From contig MNCI01036654.1 in NCBI GenBank assembly GCA_015680685.1, positions 69,396-133,395 on the forward strand: a stretch of 64,000 nucleotides of DNA. Reading direction: 5' to 3'. Positions 46,895 through 57,699 of the stretch are shown in pieces. A program made the position numbers and the translations under genes. The notes under the pieces were generated by a model. The model had not been told where the DNA came from, searched no databases, and saw nothing but the letters and a program-made list of their open reading frames with translations. This stretch comes from Gnetum montanum. Taxonomy: Eukaryota > Streptophyta > Gnetopsida > Gnetales > Gnetaceae. How positions within the stretch are numbered: position 1 is the first letter of the stretch; every line of letters starts with the position of its first letter.

Positions 46895-49332
46895 ATGCCT
46901 AGAGCGTGGATTTTATTGTGGTGGGTGGCATTGTTTTCGGCATGGAAGTGTAATGCAGAAGATATAGAGTGTTTAAGGAGCATTAAAAGCTCAGTGAAGG
47001 ATCCCCGGGGGTTTCTTTCATCATGGAACTTCAGCAGCAGCAATGCAAAGGGATTCATCTGCAGTTTTGCAGGGGTGGAATGTTGGCATCCGGATGAGAA
47101 CAGGGTTTTAAATATCAAGTTGGCAAGGATGGGATTGGAAGGCCAGTTTCCCCATGGATTCCAACACTGCACCACAATGACTGGACTTGATTTGTCGGGG
47201 AACAGATTCTCAGGCACCATTCCTACCACACTTTCACAATGGCTGCCCTTTCTCACATCGCTGGATCTGTCCCGAAACATGTTCTATGGCACCATTCCTG
47301 CAGAACTGGCTAATTGCTTATATCTAAATGTGGTTTTTCTTCAGAATAACCAGCTGTCTGGCCAGATTCCATGGCAGCTAACCAGGCTTGAAAGGCTCAA
47401 AGAGTTTCATGTGGAAAACAACAGATTGTCAGGTCAAATTCCCGACTTCCTGGGCCGCTTCAATGCCTCCAGCTTCTTGAACAATACAGGCTTGTGCGGT
47501 TTTCCACTTAATCGTTGCAGCAGCGAGCACGGACACGGTGCTAGTTTTTCCAGCCCTTTGGTTCTGGTAATGTCCTTGATGGCTGCCTCTACCCTACTGT
47601 TTTTGTTTGTGTTTGCCGCTTGCTGGTTCTTCCTACGTTCCAAACCTCAGCATCCCATCCAAATTGATGCCCAGAAACAAGCTCAGTTGACCAAGCATGC
47701 CAAATCTATCCAGGTAATGTTTTCGAACTTGACGACTAGATCAGGATTCAGCCCGTTGCCGGTTTCCTTTTCTTCTGGATGAAATGCTTTTCCGTTGAAC
47801 GTTGCTGGAACGAGTTGATTACTGTAATTTCTTTTTAATTTACTTGTGTACTGATAGAGTGCATGATTATTTCTTCTAAGAATCTGGAAGCCTAATTTAC
47901 CGAGGACAAAATAATCATAATTCAATTCTTACGAACAGAACTGTGTGCTTCATCATAATTACCTTGAGCTACATAAGTTCTCTTTACCTATTCGTCTCTA
48001 TTAAGAGCTATATATCGTTATCTATATGAAATTGTTCTCCATCATCTTCACTTGTTTCTTCCTAGTTCTGTTCTTTTTTTTTCTTTCTTTCTATCGTTGT
48101 CCATCAAACACTGATGGATGTTGTGACCTTTTTAATAAATGCTATGATATTTTATGAAATAGAAACCACTTAAAAGCCTTTCCTTACTGTCGGTCTTTAA
48201 CAACGTTTCACCCACCCCTAAATATTTCTGCGTTAAAATGAGGCTGATGCTTTTTGTTGGCGACTGAAGTGAACCAACGATATTTCATTTTGTTATGTGT
48301 ATGTTACAGGTTTCAGTGTTCGACAAACAGATTGACAAAATCAAGCTGAATGATCTGCTGGTAGCCACCAATGGTTTCAGCAAGGATAATATCATAGCTT
48401 CAGGAAGAACAGGAGCCATGTACAGGGCTACACTTGCAGATGGATCCCTGCTGACAGTTAAAAGACTGAGGCCTTGTGCACAAACAGAGAAGGATTTCAA
48501 CATGGAAATGGATTCGCTAGGCAAGCTAAGGCATAGGAATCTGGTTCCTCTTGTTGGGTTCTGCATGGCTGCAGATGAGAGGCTTCTAATTTACAGACAC
48601 ATGATCAATTGTTCACTGTATGAGAGGTTACAGGCGTCGCACAGAGACAGAGACGGAGACATAGGAGGCCATCTGGATTGGATGACAAGACTGAGGATAG
48701 CGATTGGGGCTGCAAGGGGTCTAGCATGGCTTCATCACAGCTGCAATCCCAGAATCATTCACAGAAACATTAGTTCAAAGTGCATTCACCTTGATGAAAA
48801 TCTTGAAGCAAGGATAATAGACTATGGTTTGGCCAGATTGATGAATCCTGCTGACACCCACCAGAGTACATTTATTAATGGAGACTTGGGGGATCTGGGT
48901 TATGTAGCACCAGAGTATATGAGCACTTTGGTTCCCACTCTGAAAGGAGATGTCTACAGTTTTGGTGTGGTTCTGTTGGAGTTGGTTACAGGGCAGAAAC
49001 CAGTGGCAGGGGCTAAGGATTCCTTCAGGGGCAACTTGGTTGAATGGCTAAAACATCTCTGCAAAAACACTAGTGTGACAGAAGCCCTTGACAAATCTTT
49101 GGTTGGAAAGGGCCATGATAATGAACTTAAACAGGTCTTGGAAATTGCTTGTGGCTGTGTTCTTTCCCCTCCCAAGGACAGACCTTCAATGTATGAAGTC
49201 TACCATCTGCTTGGGGCAGTGGGCAAGGGCAAGGGCAAGACATGTGCTTCTGCTCATCAACATGAACATGATGACGTTTCTTTGGTTGCAGGTGGTGTTG
49301 CAAATGACAATGAAGCAATTAAAATACAATGA
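46895..49332 (+). CDS. LRR receptor-like kinase of the BIR (BAK1-interacting receptor) family, closest to BIR1
   Basis: Two coding exons, 46895-47713 and 48310-49332, joined in phase 0, give 613 residues. The ATG at 46895 is chosen because it opens directly into a signal peptide (MPRAWILLWWVALFSAWKCNA, residues 1-21); in-frame ATGs at 46847 and 46874 add an unlikely N-terminal tail. An LRRNT with paired cysteines (26, 56, 63) precedes four to five LRRs (71-191), a Cys pair (LCGFPLNRC, 201-208), one membrane helix (222-247) and a cytoplasmic kinase-like domain (about 290-580). The VK lysine is 324. The glycine loop is degenerate (ASGRTGAMY), the HRD motif is HRN (424-426) and DFG is DYG (444-446). 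BIR proteins bind BAK1/SERK co-receptors at the plasma membrane and restrain immune and cell-death signalling. LARLMNPADTHQSTF resembles BIR1. No break is seen; the gene looks functional, with weak or absent catalysis. Confidence 0.92.
47714..48309 (+). other. Intron of the BIR-like gene
   Basis: CAG|GTAATG donor and TGTTACAG|GTTTC acceptor, 596 bp, T-rich, phase 0. It lies between the juxtamembrane segment (AKSIQ) and the kinase domain (VSVFDKQI). The open frame continuing into it after 47713 is read-through. Confidence 0.92.
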
Positions 49333-49506
49333 GATCAGAATTTTTCCATTTGGTAAGAAACAGTCTTAATTCCGGTACAACCCATGTTAGCACGAATCTT
49401 CGCATGGAAACTAGGTAGTATGTTTGATTTCAGAATGCATCTGGTCATCCATATCCCTTCCTCGCTGTGAATTTGAACTTCAAACTTTGTCTACCAATAT
49501 TTTTCC

Positions 49507-49512
49507 AATAAA
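49507..49512 (+). terminator. Polyadenylation signal of the BIR-like gene
   Basis: AATAAA, 175 bp after the stop codon, in a T/A-rich context. Confidence 0.5.
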
Positions 49513-49873
49513 AAAAAATTAATGCAGTTAGTTTAACCTATGAGACTATGCAAGCTCTGCCAATGGGAAAACAGATATGATTTGCTTTCCGTAGGTAACT
49601 TGATCGTGGATGTACAATTAAAAACACCTTATAGTAATTATAGCATTTGTCTTTTCGCTCTTTTGTATATTTTTTTTATTTTTTGTGTTTAGTAACTACG
49701 CCCAGATGTTTAGTACTATCGTCATACTGAACTCTCAGAGCAGTCTGTCAATTTGACCGCCCAGGCATCCTTTCGTGGTAACTTTTCTTGTAAAATACTC
49801 GCAAAATTCAAATCTCACAAAAAAAATATAATAGACATATATATATTTTAATTATATAGAATCTATAAATTAA

Positions 49874-49960
49874 AGAAGTGGAATGAACTTAGTGGTAAGG
49901 CATTTGATTTGATAGGAAGTACATAGTAGCAACAAGATATTTGATACTTGATACATGTTT
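49874..49960 (+). repeat. tRNA-like SINE candidate
   Basis: An A-box-like gaacttagtggtaagg (49885-49900) and a decayed B-box-like aagatatttgatac (49933-49946) are spaced as in tRNA-derived SINEs. The body is short and no tail or target duplication was confirmed. Confidence 0.35.
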
Positions 49961-50099
49961 TTAAATTATTTTTATCATTAGTGCATGGTAATAACAAATT
50001 ATTTTTTGAGGGAAAGTCAGGTGTCATTTCTATAATGAGGGGTGAACCCCCCAAATCAGCAATTACAATAGTAGTATTATTATCATGAAGGGTAAAAGA

Positions 50100-51400
50100 T
50101 CATCTAGTAAAATAGATGAACATTCAAACCATGAAGCTAATCAGGAACCAAACTAAAGCTAATCATGAACCAAACTAGTAGAAGGATCATGTATAAGCTT
50201 TGGGGGAAGAAAATCTTAACCCTATTTCCAATCTATCAAAAAGTGCCAAAGGGTAACTTTTTTGGTTTCTCCTATTTGCAATCATATGGAAGTAGGTAGA
50301 AATTTGATCTCCTTTTTTTATCCACCTCTCTTAGAGCACTATTTCCAATAGACATTCTCCTTATGAGTTAATGTTCTCATTTGTTTTTGTGCTGCTAGCA
50401 GAACTTGCATAATGGAGTCCCACTTTGGTAACAAATTTGCTTGTCCCTGGATCTAGCCCATCTTGTCCAAGGCAGCTGGCATCACTAGGAGCCATGTTTG
50501 CCTCTGTTGCTGAGAGTAATATCATTGAAATGTTGCAAGCTTCTCTAAAACTTCATGAGATCCAAGACTAACCACCTTCATGTTTCAAATTTATACCAGA
50601 TTAGTCCAAAAGCATTTCTTAGAAAGCTAGACATTCTCAAATTTAAAAGTTGGTTGATGAGAAGTCCTATTTCCCCATTCATAAAGGATGGGTCTATGAT
50701 CTGAAAAAAAACCATTATAAGACCTTACCAATTGGATGGTGAGTAATCCAACATGACCTAGGAAGAAAGAATCGGTCAAGATAAAAGGCTATTCACTTGT
50801 TTTTATATGTTGGTCATTTCCAAGTGAAATAACAAAGGGGAACCTTGAGCTCCACCAATTTCTTGATATTCTCTGGGTCATCAAAGAAAATACTCTCCAT
50901 GTTTTGAGCCGATGAGCTAGACCTTTCATCTTGCCATCATGTGAAATTATGATCTTTGCCAATAATCCAATCCTTCTTAGCTCCAAGCTTTAGTACCATC
51001 CTTTAAAACTCTTATTGCTAGGAGCTAATAATAGGATCATAGACATTTAAAATCTTTAATTAGTCCTTGTGATAACAACCATATGAGGATAAAAAATCCT
51101 ATCGTCAAAATTTATATTATTTTGCCAAAGATAGAACAACCCTATGCTAAGACCTTGAGTTGGAACCTCATACCTTGTTCAATTGGGCCAACAATCTTGT
51201 GGAAAAACTTTTTAATTTTATCTCTTGAAGAAGAGCAACATCCACAACATTTGCTTGCAACACTGTTTTTAAAAATTTGGTTTTCTTTAGTCCCTAGAGA
51301 CCAACACAATTCCAAGATAAAATAATCATGTTATTGAAAGCATTAGGACGACATTATCCACTATCATATCTTATTTCATTGATGAATTTAGGACTAGCAT
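50100..51400 (-). pseudogene. LINE (plant L1) endonuclease and linker to RT
   Basis: Minus-strand reading from ATG 51329: IILSWNCVGL, then VDVALLQEIKLKSFS (QE motif), DWIIGKDHN (G-D-x-N position), IKKLVELKVPLCYFTWK, AFYLDRFFL (LDRF), and SDHRPILYEW near 50700. This is the full motif order of L1-type endonucleases. The linker RWIKKGDQISTYFHMIANRR follows at about 50310, the typical segment before RT. The RT itself is missing. The part before 51329 holds the end of ORF1. Frames are interrupted by many stops. Confidence 0.75.
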
Positions 51401-52105
51401 TGGAGCTGCCTCCTTTTCTTTACTAGGATTATCCTTGAAAAAAAAATCTAACGTTTCTTGTCATTCATCAGTAGTAACAAAATACTTGATATAAATTTAA
51501 AAAGTAATAGATAGTTTCCTTTTGAATGGTAAAGTTTGAATACCACATTATACCATAAAGAGCTGGCAGGTACTACTACTTGTCAAATTTACATCTTATC
51601 CTAGAGGACCCATGTTCATCACTTGTTACATCAACTCTTTTTGGAGTTTGCATTACATACATTATTTCTCATTTTTGTGACCACAATAGTAGCCTACAAT
51701 GGTGATTTGGTTTAATAGTCCCAAAAAGTTCAAAGATTAGCATATGATTTACAAGTTATTGGGCTCTTATGCGATTTTAGTTTATTATCATTTATGTTTC
51801 TTAATTAACTAGATTATCTTTTAATTCAAATTTTTTTACATATATGTTTCTTGAATGCATCAAGATAAAAATATAATTATTGATGTCATTAAGGAAACTA
51901 TGGTTTATCAAGTTTAATGAAACTAAGACCAACCTTAGTTGGATTATGTCTGAAGACCTAAAAGGGTTAAATATGTTCAAAGATTTAAAAGACTTGTGGG
52001 ACAAACATTACATTTATCAAGTTATAGTATAAATGGAAGTCCTTTTCATAGTTTTTTCCATGTTATCTTATTTGATGTTCTTTTGTCATTTACTTTTCAT
52101 GTAAC

Positions 52106-52230
52106 AAGGAGGTGTTAGCCTAGTGTTAAGACTCTTGATTTGAAAGCTTTATGTTGTGAGTTTGATTATATTGGATAATGCTGAGTTATAGACTTCTAAT
52201 TGGATTATATATCTTGGGATGTACCTATTT
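52106..52230 (+). repeat. tRNA-derived SINE head
   Basis: The A-box-like ttagcctagtgttaag (52115-52130) and the B-box-like gtgagtttgatta (52156-52168) are about 40 bp apart. The phrase aggaggtgttagcctagtg resembles the 5' end of plant tRNA-derived SINEs. It is followed by an AT-rich tail. The cloverleaf does not hold, so it is not a tRNA gene. Confidence 0.55.
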
Positions 52231-53810
52231 TACAATTTTTCAAGATTCCAACTTTTACTTTTCATGTGAAAATTACAAGCTTAGGCTCATACTTGTAAAT
52301 ATTTTCATTACACCTATATTACAATTATTTAGCATTTAAAATGACATAAAAGGGCAAACTTATATTGTAAATTGAGGATAACTCTCATACCTTAACAAGA
52401 AGATGCATTTATTTTTTTATTTCACATTTTTCATTCTTAAGATCAAGGGTTTAAAGGAGCATCATCAAGAAGTTTCACATTTCTTTATTTTTTGCTTCAC
52501 AGTATCTCATATTTCTCATAAGATTTCTTAGATTTCTCACAAGATCTCTTAATTTCATAATCTTAATTTCTTAATTTTACAATTCAATTCAAGATCCCAC
52601 TCAATTTTTAATCATCTACTTCAAAGATCTATAATTTCATAATGATCTCATAGGTTTCTTATTAAATATTACTTTGATCTTAGATTCAAGCTTAGAAAAG
52701 ATATTTGCTCTAGTTTCTTAAAAAAATTTAGGTTTTAAAGCTACATTCTCATGCATCTTTAGCTATAACAAGTTACTCATACACCTTATTGATTAGATTT
52801 CTTTGATGTCTCAATGCTTTTTACAAATCTATCATTAGATTCATGATCTATACATTAACTGTAATAGATTTCACTCAAACTCAAAGTGAAATGATCTTAA
52901 GCTTGTCTAGATCATTCAATTAAAAAATCATATTATTACCAATCGATTCTTATTGATTTAAGTGATTCCTAGCAATTGCAAAAGCTTCTTCATTGATCTA
53001 TATTATCCAAGTAATAGTCAACAATAAATTTGAATTCAATTTTCCACTCTAGATTTCAATTTCCCATTGCCAATAGTAACAACTAGCAACATGCCAGAAC
53101 TTTTTCTAAGTCAATTGTATTTTAGAGTACTTAAGTAACAACCAACTACAAGGATTAAAAGGGTATTAATTCTCATTAGTTCCCATGATTTGTAGTGATA
53201 CGAGTCAATTTTAAGCCAATCAAAGCTTCCGTGCATACTTGGACATTGGTATAAAAGCATCTAAGGTTAAAGCTTGGGAAATTGATGTATTAAGATTATA
53301 TTTACCCATACATATTCAAAAGGTTTCACAAAGCTTATTCTTCTCAAATCCTCACATTTCACATTATCTTACATTGAAACCTTTATTTTTCATAATTATT
53401 TCACAACGATGCCTTATTTTGTTCATTTCACACTTAAATACACATCTTTTCACCTTAAATCCATTTCTATTCCTCAAATTTCATATCTTTCAAGCCTTTT
53501 AAACCATGGTTGTTTCAATGGAAGTCAAGACTTTGTTGAATTTTTATGATGTTAATGACCATATTTGAGATATAATAGAAATAATTTGATGATTATTGAG
53601 AATAAAATGAACATGCACTGTGTGACATAACAAATTCATTGTGTTATATGAGTTAAACCTGAAAAAAAAAAGAAAAAAAAAGTAATAGAGAAAAATAAAG
53701 TAACTAAATATTTTTTTCATAAGATATATACTAAGTTGTACATTGTATTACACATTATTATTTATGTATTGTACATATTAAGAAGACCAAGTTCATCACT
53801 TATATAGTTA
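52231..53810. other. AT-rich, no gene seen
   Basis: Low-complexity AT-rich DNA with phrases such as tttctcataagatttcttag. The 87-codon frame at 53239-53502 is rich in Phe, Ile, Leu and His from composition and has no motif. Confidence 0.6.
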
Positions 53811-53815
53811 TAATG

Positions 53816-54678
53816 TGATGAGCGGTGAGTATACCCTACACCCAATCATATGAATCACTAGCATTCAGTTAGCGTTCTGGTCAAATTCCAAAGACTTTAG
53901 GTTTCTAAGTACACTGGTTCTATGAGGTGAATCTAATTGTTAAAATCATTGTCTTTTCAATTCCACTTGTAAAATGCAAGGATATAGCTAAGTGTAATTG
54001 AGGCATATGATTTTTATCATTTTTATCTTTTATCGTTTAAGTTGCATGATGAACAAAAATAAACAATAAATTATTTAGTTGCTAAATTAATCCAACAATG
54101 AGCTAACACTTAACTAATCCTAACATAAGCATCCATTCCCACTTACCGTATATATTCTAAGCATGTTATAATGCTATTGGGTTACCAAATGTTAAGTGTT
54201 ACTGAGATTACCAAGTGCCAAGCGTATGCTCGAAGTGGTCGTACTTATGCTTGCTATTAAATCAACATTAATTAATTACTTAAAAACTTTAAATTAAATT
54301 TCATGGATATTAAATGCATAAGGAAATAATTAATCTAGTCTAAGTGCTACAAGGTTCATCACAAAAGCTCATCTTTATTGTTGTCCACATTGAAGTGCTT
54401 AGGTACAACAATGCTTGAATAAAGTCCATACACTTTTTGATTCCTATTGTGGGAACTCAGAAAATATTCTAACTTATGAGAGGAAAAACTACAAGTGCTT
54501 CACTACAACTATGAAAAGAATGCCATAAATTTGGCAGGTAGATGCACATTATATGCATAAACAAGGTGCCCTATCGATGGGTGCATGTTAATGGATCAAA
54601 CCCTACGTCGATGGGATCACGTCAATGAGATCCCATTGATGGGGTTGCATCGATAGCATCCTATTGACTGACTTATCA
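53816..54678 (-). repeat. 3' LTR of Athila-like element 2
   Basis: On the minus strand it begins TGATAAGTCAG at 54678 and ends in a TCATCA-type end at 53816 (plus-strand TGATGAGC). The R-U5 part is clearly homologous to 33647-34469 (gaccacttcgagcatacg, acttggtaat, aggaatcaaaaagtg). The U3 differs: it carries repeated atcgatggg/tcaatggg motifs of about 20-bp period (54570-54660) instead of the gatatc motifs. Confidence 0.85.
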
Positions 54679-54839
54679 TATTTCCATGACTAACTATAGA
54701 CACACGAAACAAACACAACAAAAATTGAGTGCCAAAGTATATGGTTTTGTAATTAATACAAAATTTTGGTATTTAGGATAAAAAAATTGAACACTAGGAC
54801 AAAATTGACAAACACAACTCCTCAAATGACATGAAGGCA

Positions 54840-57690
54840 ATGAAGAAGTTCAGATGATCCCAGGCGGTGGAGGTTCCTAAGGTTTCGAAGGATTTTGTCC
54901 TACTTTAGGTGCATGCAGTGGTTGAGGTAGTTGTTATGGTTGTCCAATGGAAATTGCAACCTTTGGTGGAAGACAAAAGGTGTTCAACAATGCCTTTATC
55001 TTCTTGTCCTTACTCTAGAGGTCATTCACGGTCCATGCTACATCACTAATGTGGGCTAGAATGGGAATATCCCACAAACAAGGCATTGTAGGAAACAACT
55101 CCTTCACATTCATGAACCAAGCAACAAACTATTTACATTTGATTTCGAATGCTTTGAGTGCATTCTATAATTCCTATTAATCATTCATCCTTTTGGTCAG
55201 GTTCTCAGTAGTTGATCATTAATCAATGAACTTCGTCTTGAGAACCTTTAGTTTTGCATTTGCTATCTTGAGCTTCTGCTTGATTTTCTTATGATGCTTG
55301 AACTCTACCTCATACAATAGGTATGAGCTATCCAATTGTTTCTTCAATTCTAACTATGGCCTTCCAGTAGTCAACATTTGTAGGTTGCATAGCAGAGCTT
55401 GGCAAGCTCCATGTACTTAATCATCTCTTCAATTTACATGTCTTTCAGGTGGATTTTAGCCTTGTTGTATATGTTTAACAAATCAAAGATAGGCTACCAT
55501 AGGTCACCTCCTTACTGAAGTTACTAGAGGACCTCATTGACTTTTTCCTTTGCCAATTGGATTTCTTTCTTGTTGATTTCTTTTTGCAATCCCACCTGGT
55601 CCATGTAGTGATTCTTCACTCTTTTGAACTTCAGGGTCTTATTCTTCTAGGTAGTAATCTTTATTGTAGATTTTTGGCATAAGGCATGGACTTTCTCCAT
55701 GGAGAGGCTTCAATTTTCTACTACTAATCTCCTCAATTCTATGTTCACCTTGGATAGCTACTCTTATTGTTGATGGTTAAAATCTGCCATCTACTACTTC
55801 TCCCATCAACATTCCATAGGCAATGATTCTCTATGGTCAGGATTTGATTCTCATGGTGCATCTGGATGAAGTCCTTCTGAATATTATGTGTTGTGGCATT
55901 GGCCAAGGACTAGTCAAAGACCACCAACTCTTTGGCATCCTCAACCTTTTTGAGTTTATCCTAAAGCTATTTGAAAGCTTCATCATGCGTTAGTGCTAAG
56001 TTGAATAATGTGAGATTAGTGTTAGTTCTCTAACCTGGCTATTTTAAGTTGCTCCTCCATTATGATGCACTTGCCCCTTACTTCTAGTAGCTTTGACTAG
56101 GTTGTAGTGATGGTATCCGGAAGGCCAAAGACATCCAAAATTGGATGCTGATTCCCACCAGACAGTCCAACAATTCTTCATGCTAGGCTATGCTAAATTG
56201 ATCGTTGAGAGTTCCTGTAGACATTTGCACATCTCTGATGGTAGAAATTTCTAGTATAGATGCCATAGGTGGATTAAGTGTTTTAGCCACCTGGCCATCG
56301 TCTCTTGCCCATGATGTTGCATTAGAAGGATAGTTGCCCCCTCACCCTTTTCCAAATGCACTGAAAAGGTAGTGGGATTCCTAGAGATGTCTGAGAATAG
56401 CTATTGTTGTGAGAAGGATATTATTACCTCTTGGTTACTTGGATTTGACCTTATGGGCACTTGCATTCATTGGGTTGAGAAAATTGATGCTCCACCTTCC
56501 ATTTAACTGATGGTTCAAGCCACTTCGTTGAGGTGCCTTATTACTAGCTTGCACATAGATGTATCACCACCACTCGTTCTTGCTTACTGTTGCTACTATT
56601 GGAAGAGCTACTTTTAGAGTTCATGCATGTGCTCAATGGTAGCATAGCTCTTTGATGTTGTTTCATGAGTAAGTAATGGAGGTGATGGTTTCTACTCCTC
56701 TTCTTGAATGACTTTGGCAAGCACCTTGTCCTTCATCATTTCTCCTAAGAGGTGGTTGGCATTTGTTAGATGATGTCATTTGTGTAGCATGCTATGCCTC
56801 CTCCTTACATAATTTTTTTATGAGGCATGGAAAGGGGAGTTCCTTCCTTCCATGTTCATTCTCATTTATTCACTTCTCTATCTCAAGATAGATCAATTAT
56901 GGAAGGTTGACTAGGAATCTTCTACTCCTAGTGGCATACACATGGGTTGAGAAGGCTATGACTTTACTTGGCTTCACTATTGGATTGAGGTAAAAGGCCA
57001 CAATCTTAAATTATGCATGTTTTGCCATAGTGAGTGCACCAAACTCCTTGTTGTTAACTCCATAGCACCACTACATCCATTCTTTGTTGATGCCAGGATC
57101 TACCTATGTTGGAATTTCAGCAAGATTGGCCCTAATCTTAGGCAACCCAAGGGCCTATAAAATTTTTTTTCATTGAGTAAGATAAAAATGTTTTTTATTT
57201 TGATGGTTGAATTAGCTTTCCTGTTGTTCTAGAAGAGGTAGGTCTCTCCCATGTACCACTCCCCACCAGAAGTGATGATGGGTGACATGGAAGAGTTCTA
57301 CAATTGCATCTTAACTTCTAGAGGAGCAAATTCCAAGAAAGGTCTAAAGCTTAACTCTTGGAGCATAAATTTTTGGACCTCCTTGGATTTGATTTGATTA
57401 ATATAGTCATTCATCAAGGTGACCTCAAGGCTTGGTCTTAGCCTTAGTGCCTCATGTTCGTGTGACTATTTAGTTGCAACCGCTTCTTTGGGATTTTTCC
57501 TAACAGATTCCACTTCAAGCTTCTTTCAAAGAGGTTCCATTGCACAGGTTTCAACTACTTGATAATGGGCATGTTTTTCCCCTTCTGATTCTCAACTATT
57601 TATCCCTTTGTTAGGATGGTCCTCCTTCCTATGCATGCTTTACCTTAGGTACCATCTGTGGTCACAACATAACCAAGGATTAGTATATAA
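54840..57690 (-). pseudogene. Extra ORF in envelope position: putative plant transposon-protein domain plus coiled coil
   Basis: Read on the minus strand from ATG near 57635 (MHRKEDHPNKG). The first part has LEVTLMNDYINQIKSKEVQK, FMLQELSFRPFLEFAPLEVK and GGEWYMGETYLF. After a frameshift come NNKEFGALTMAKHA, FKIVAFYLNPIVKPSKVIAF and ELPFPCLIKKLCKEE. The latter order (short helix, L-x-P, then F-P-x-L-I-x-x-L-C) resembles the family annotated as putative plant transposon protein (PF20167, from memory). The rest is charged, with coil-like pieces (LQKEINKKEIQLAKEKVNEV, near 55570). It lies between integrase and 3' LTR on the element's own strand. About a dozen stops and shifts break it. The related element at 33647 lacks it. 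Confidence 0.5.
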
Positions 57691-57699
57691 TGTCTAAGT

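Noticed and set aside
46879-47280. 133-codon minus-strand frame over the kinase gene's first exon
   Set aside because: Antisense shadow of the LRR-coding exon.
52106-52180. Genuine tRNA gene
   Set aside because: The stems do not pair and the B box is decayed; a SINE head explains it better.
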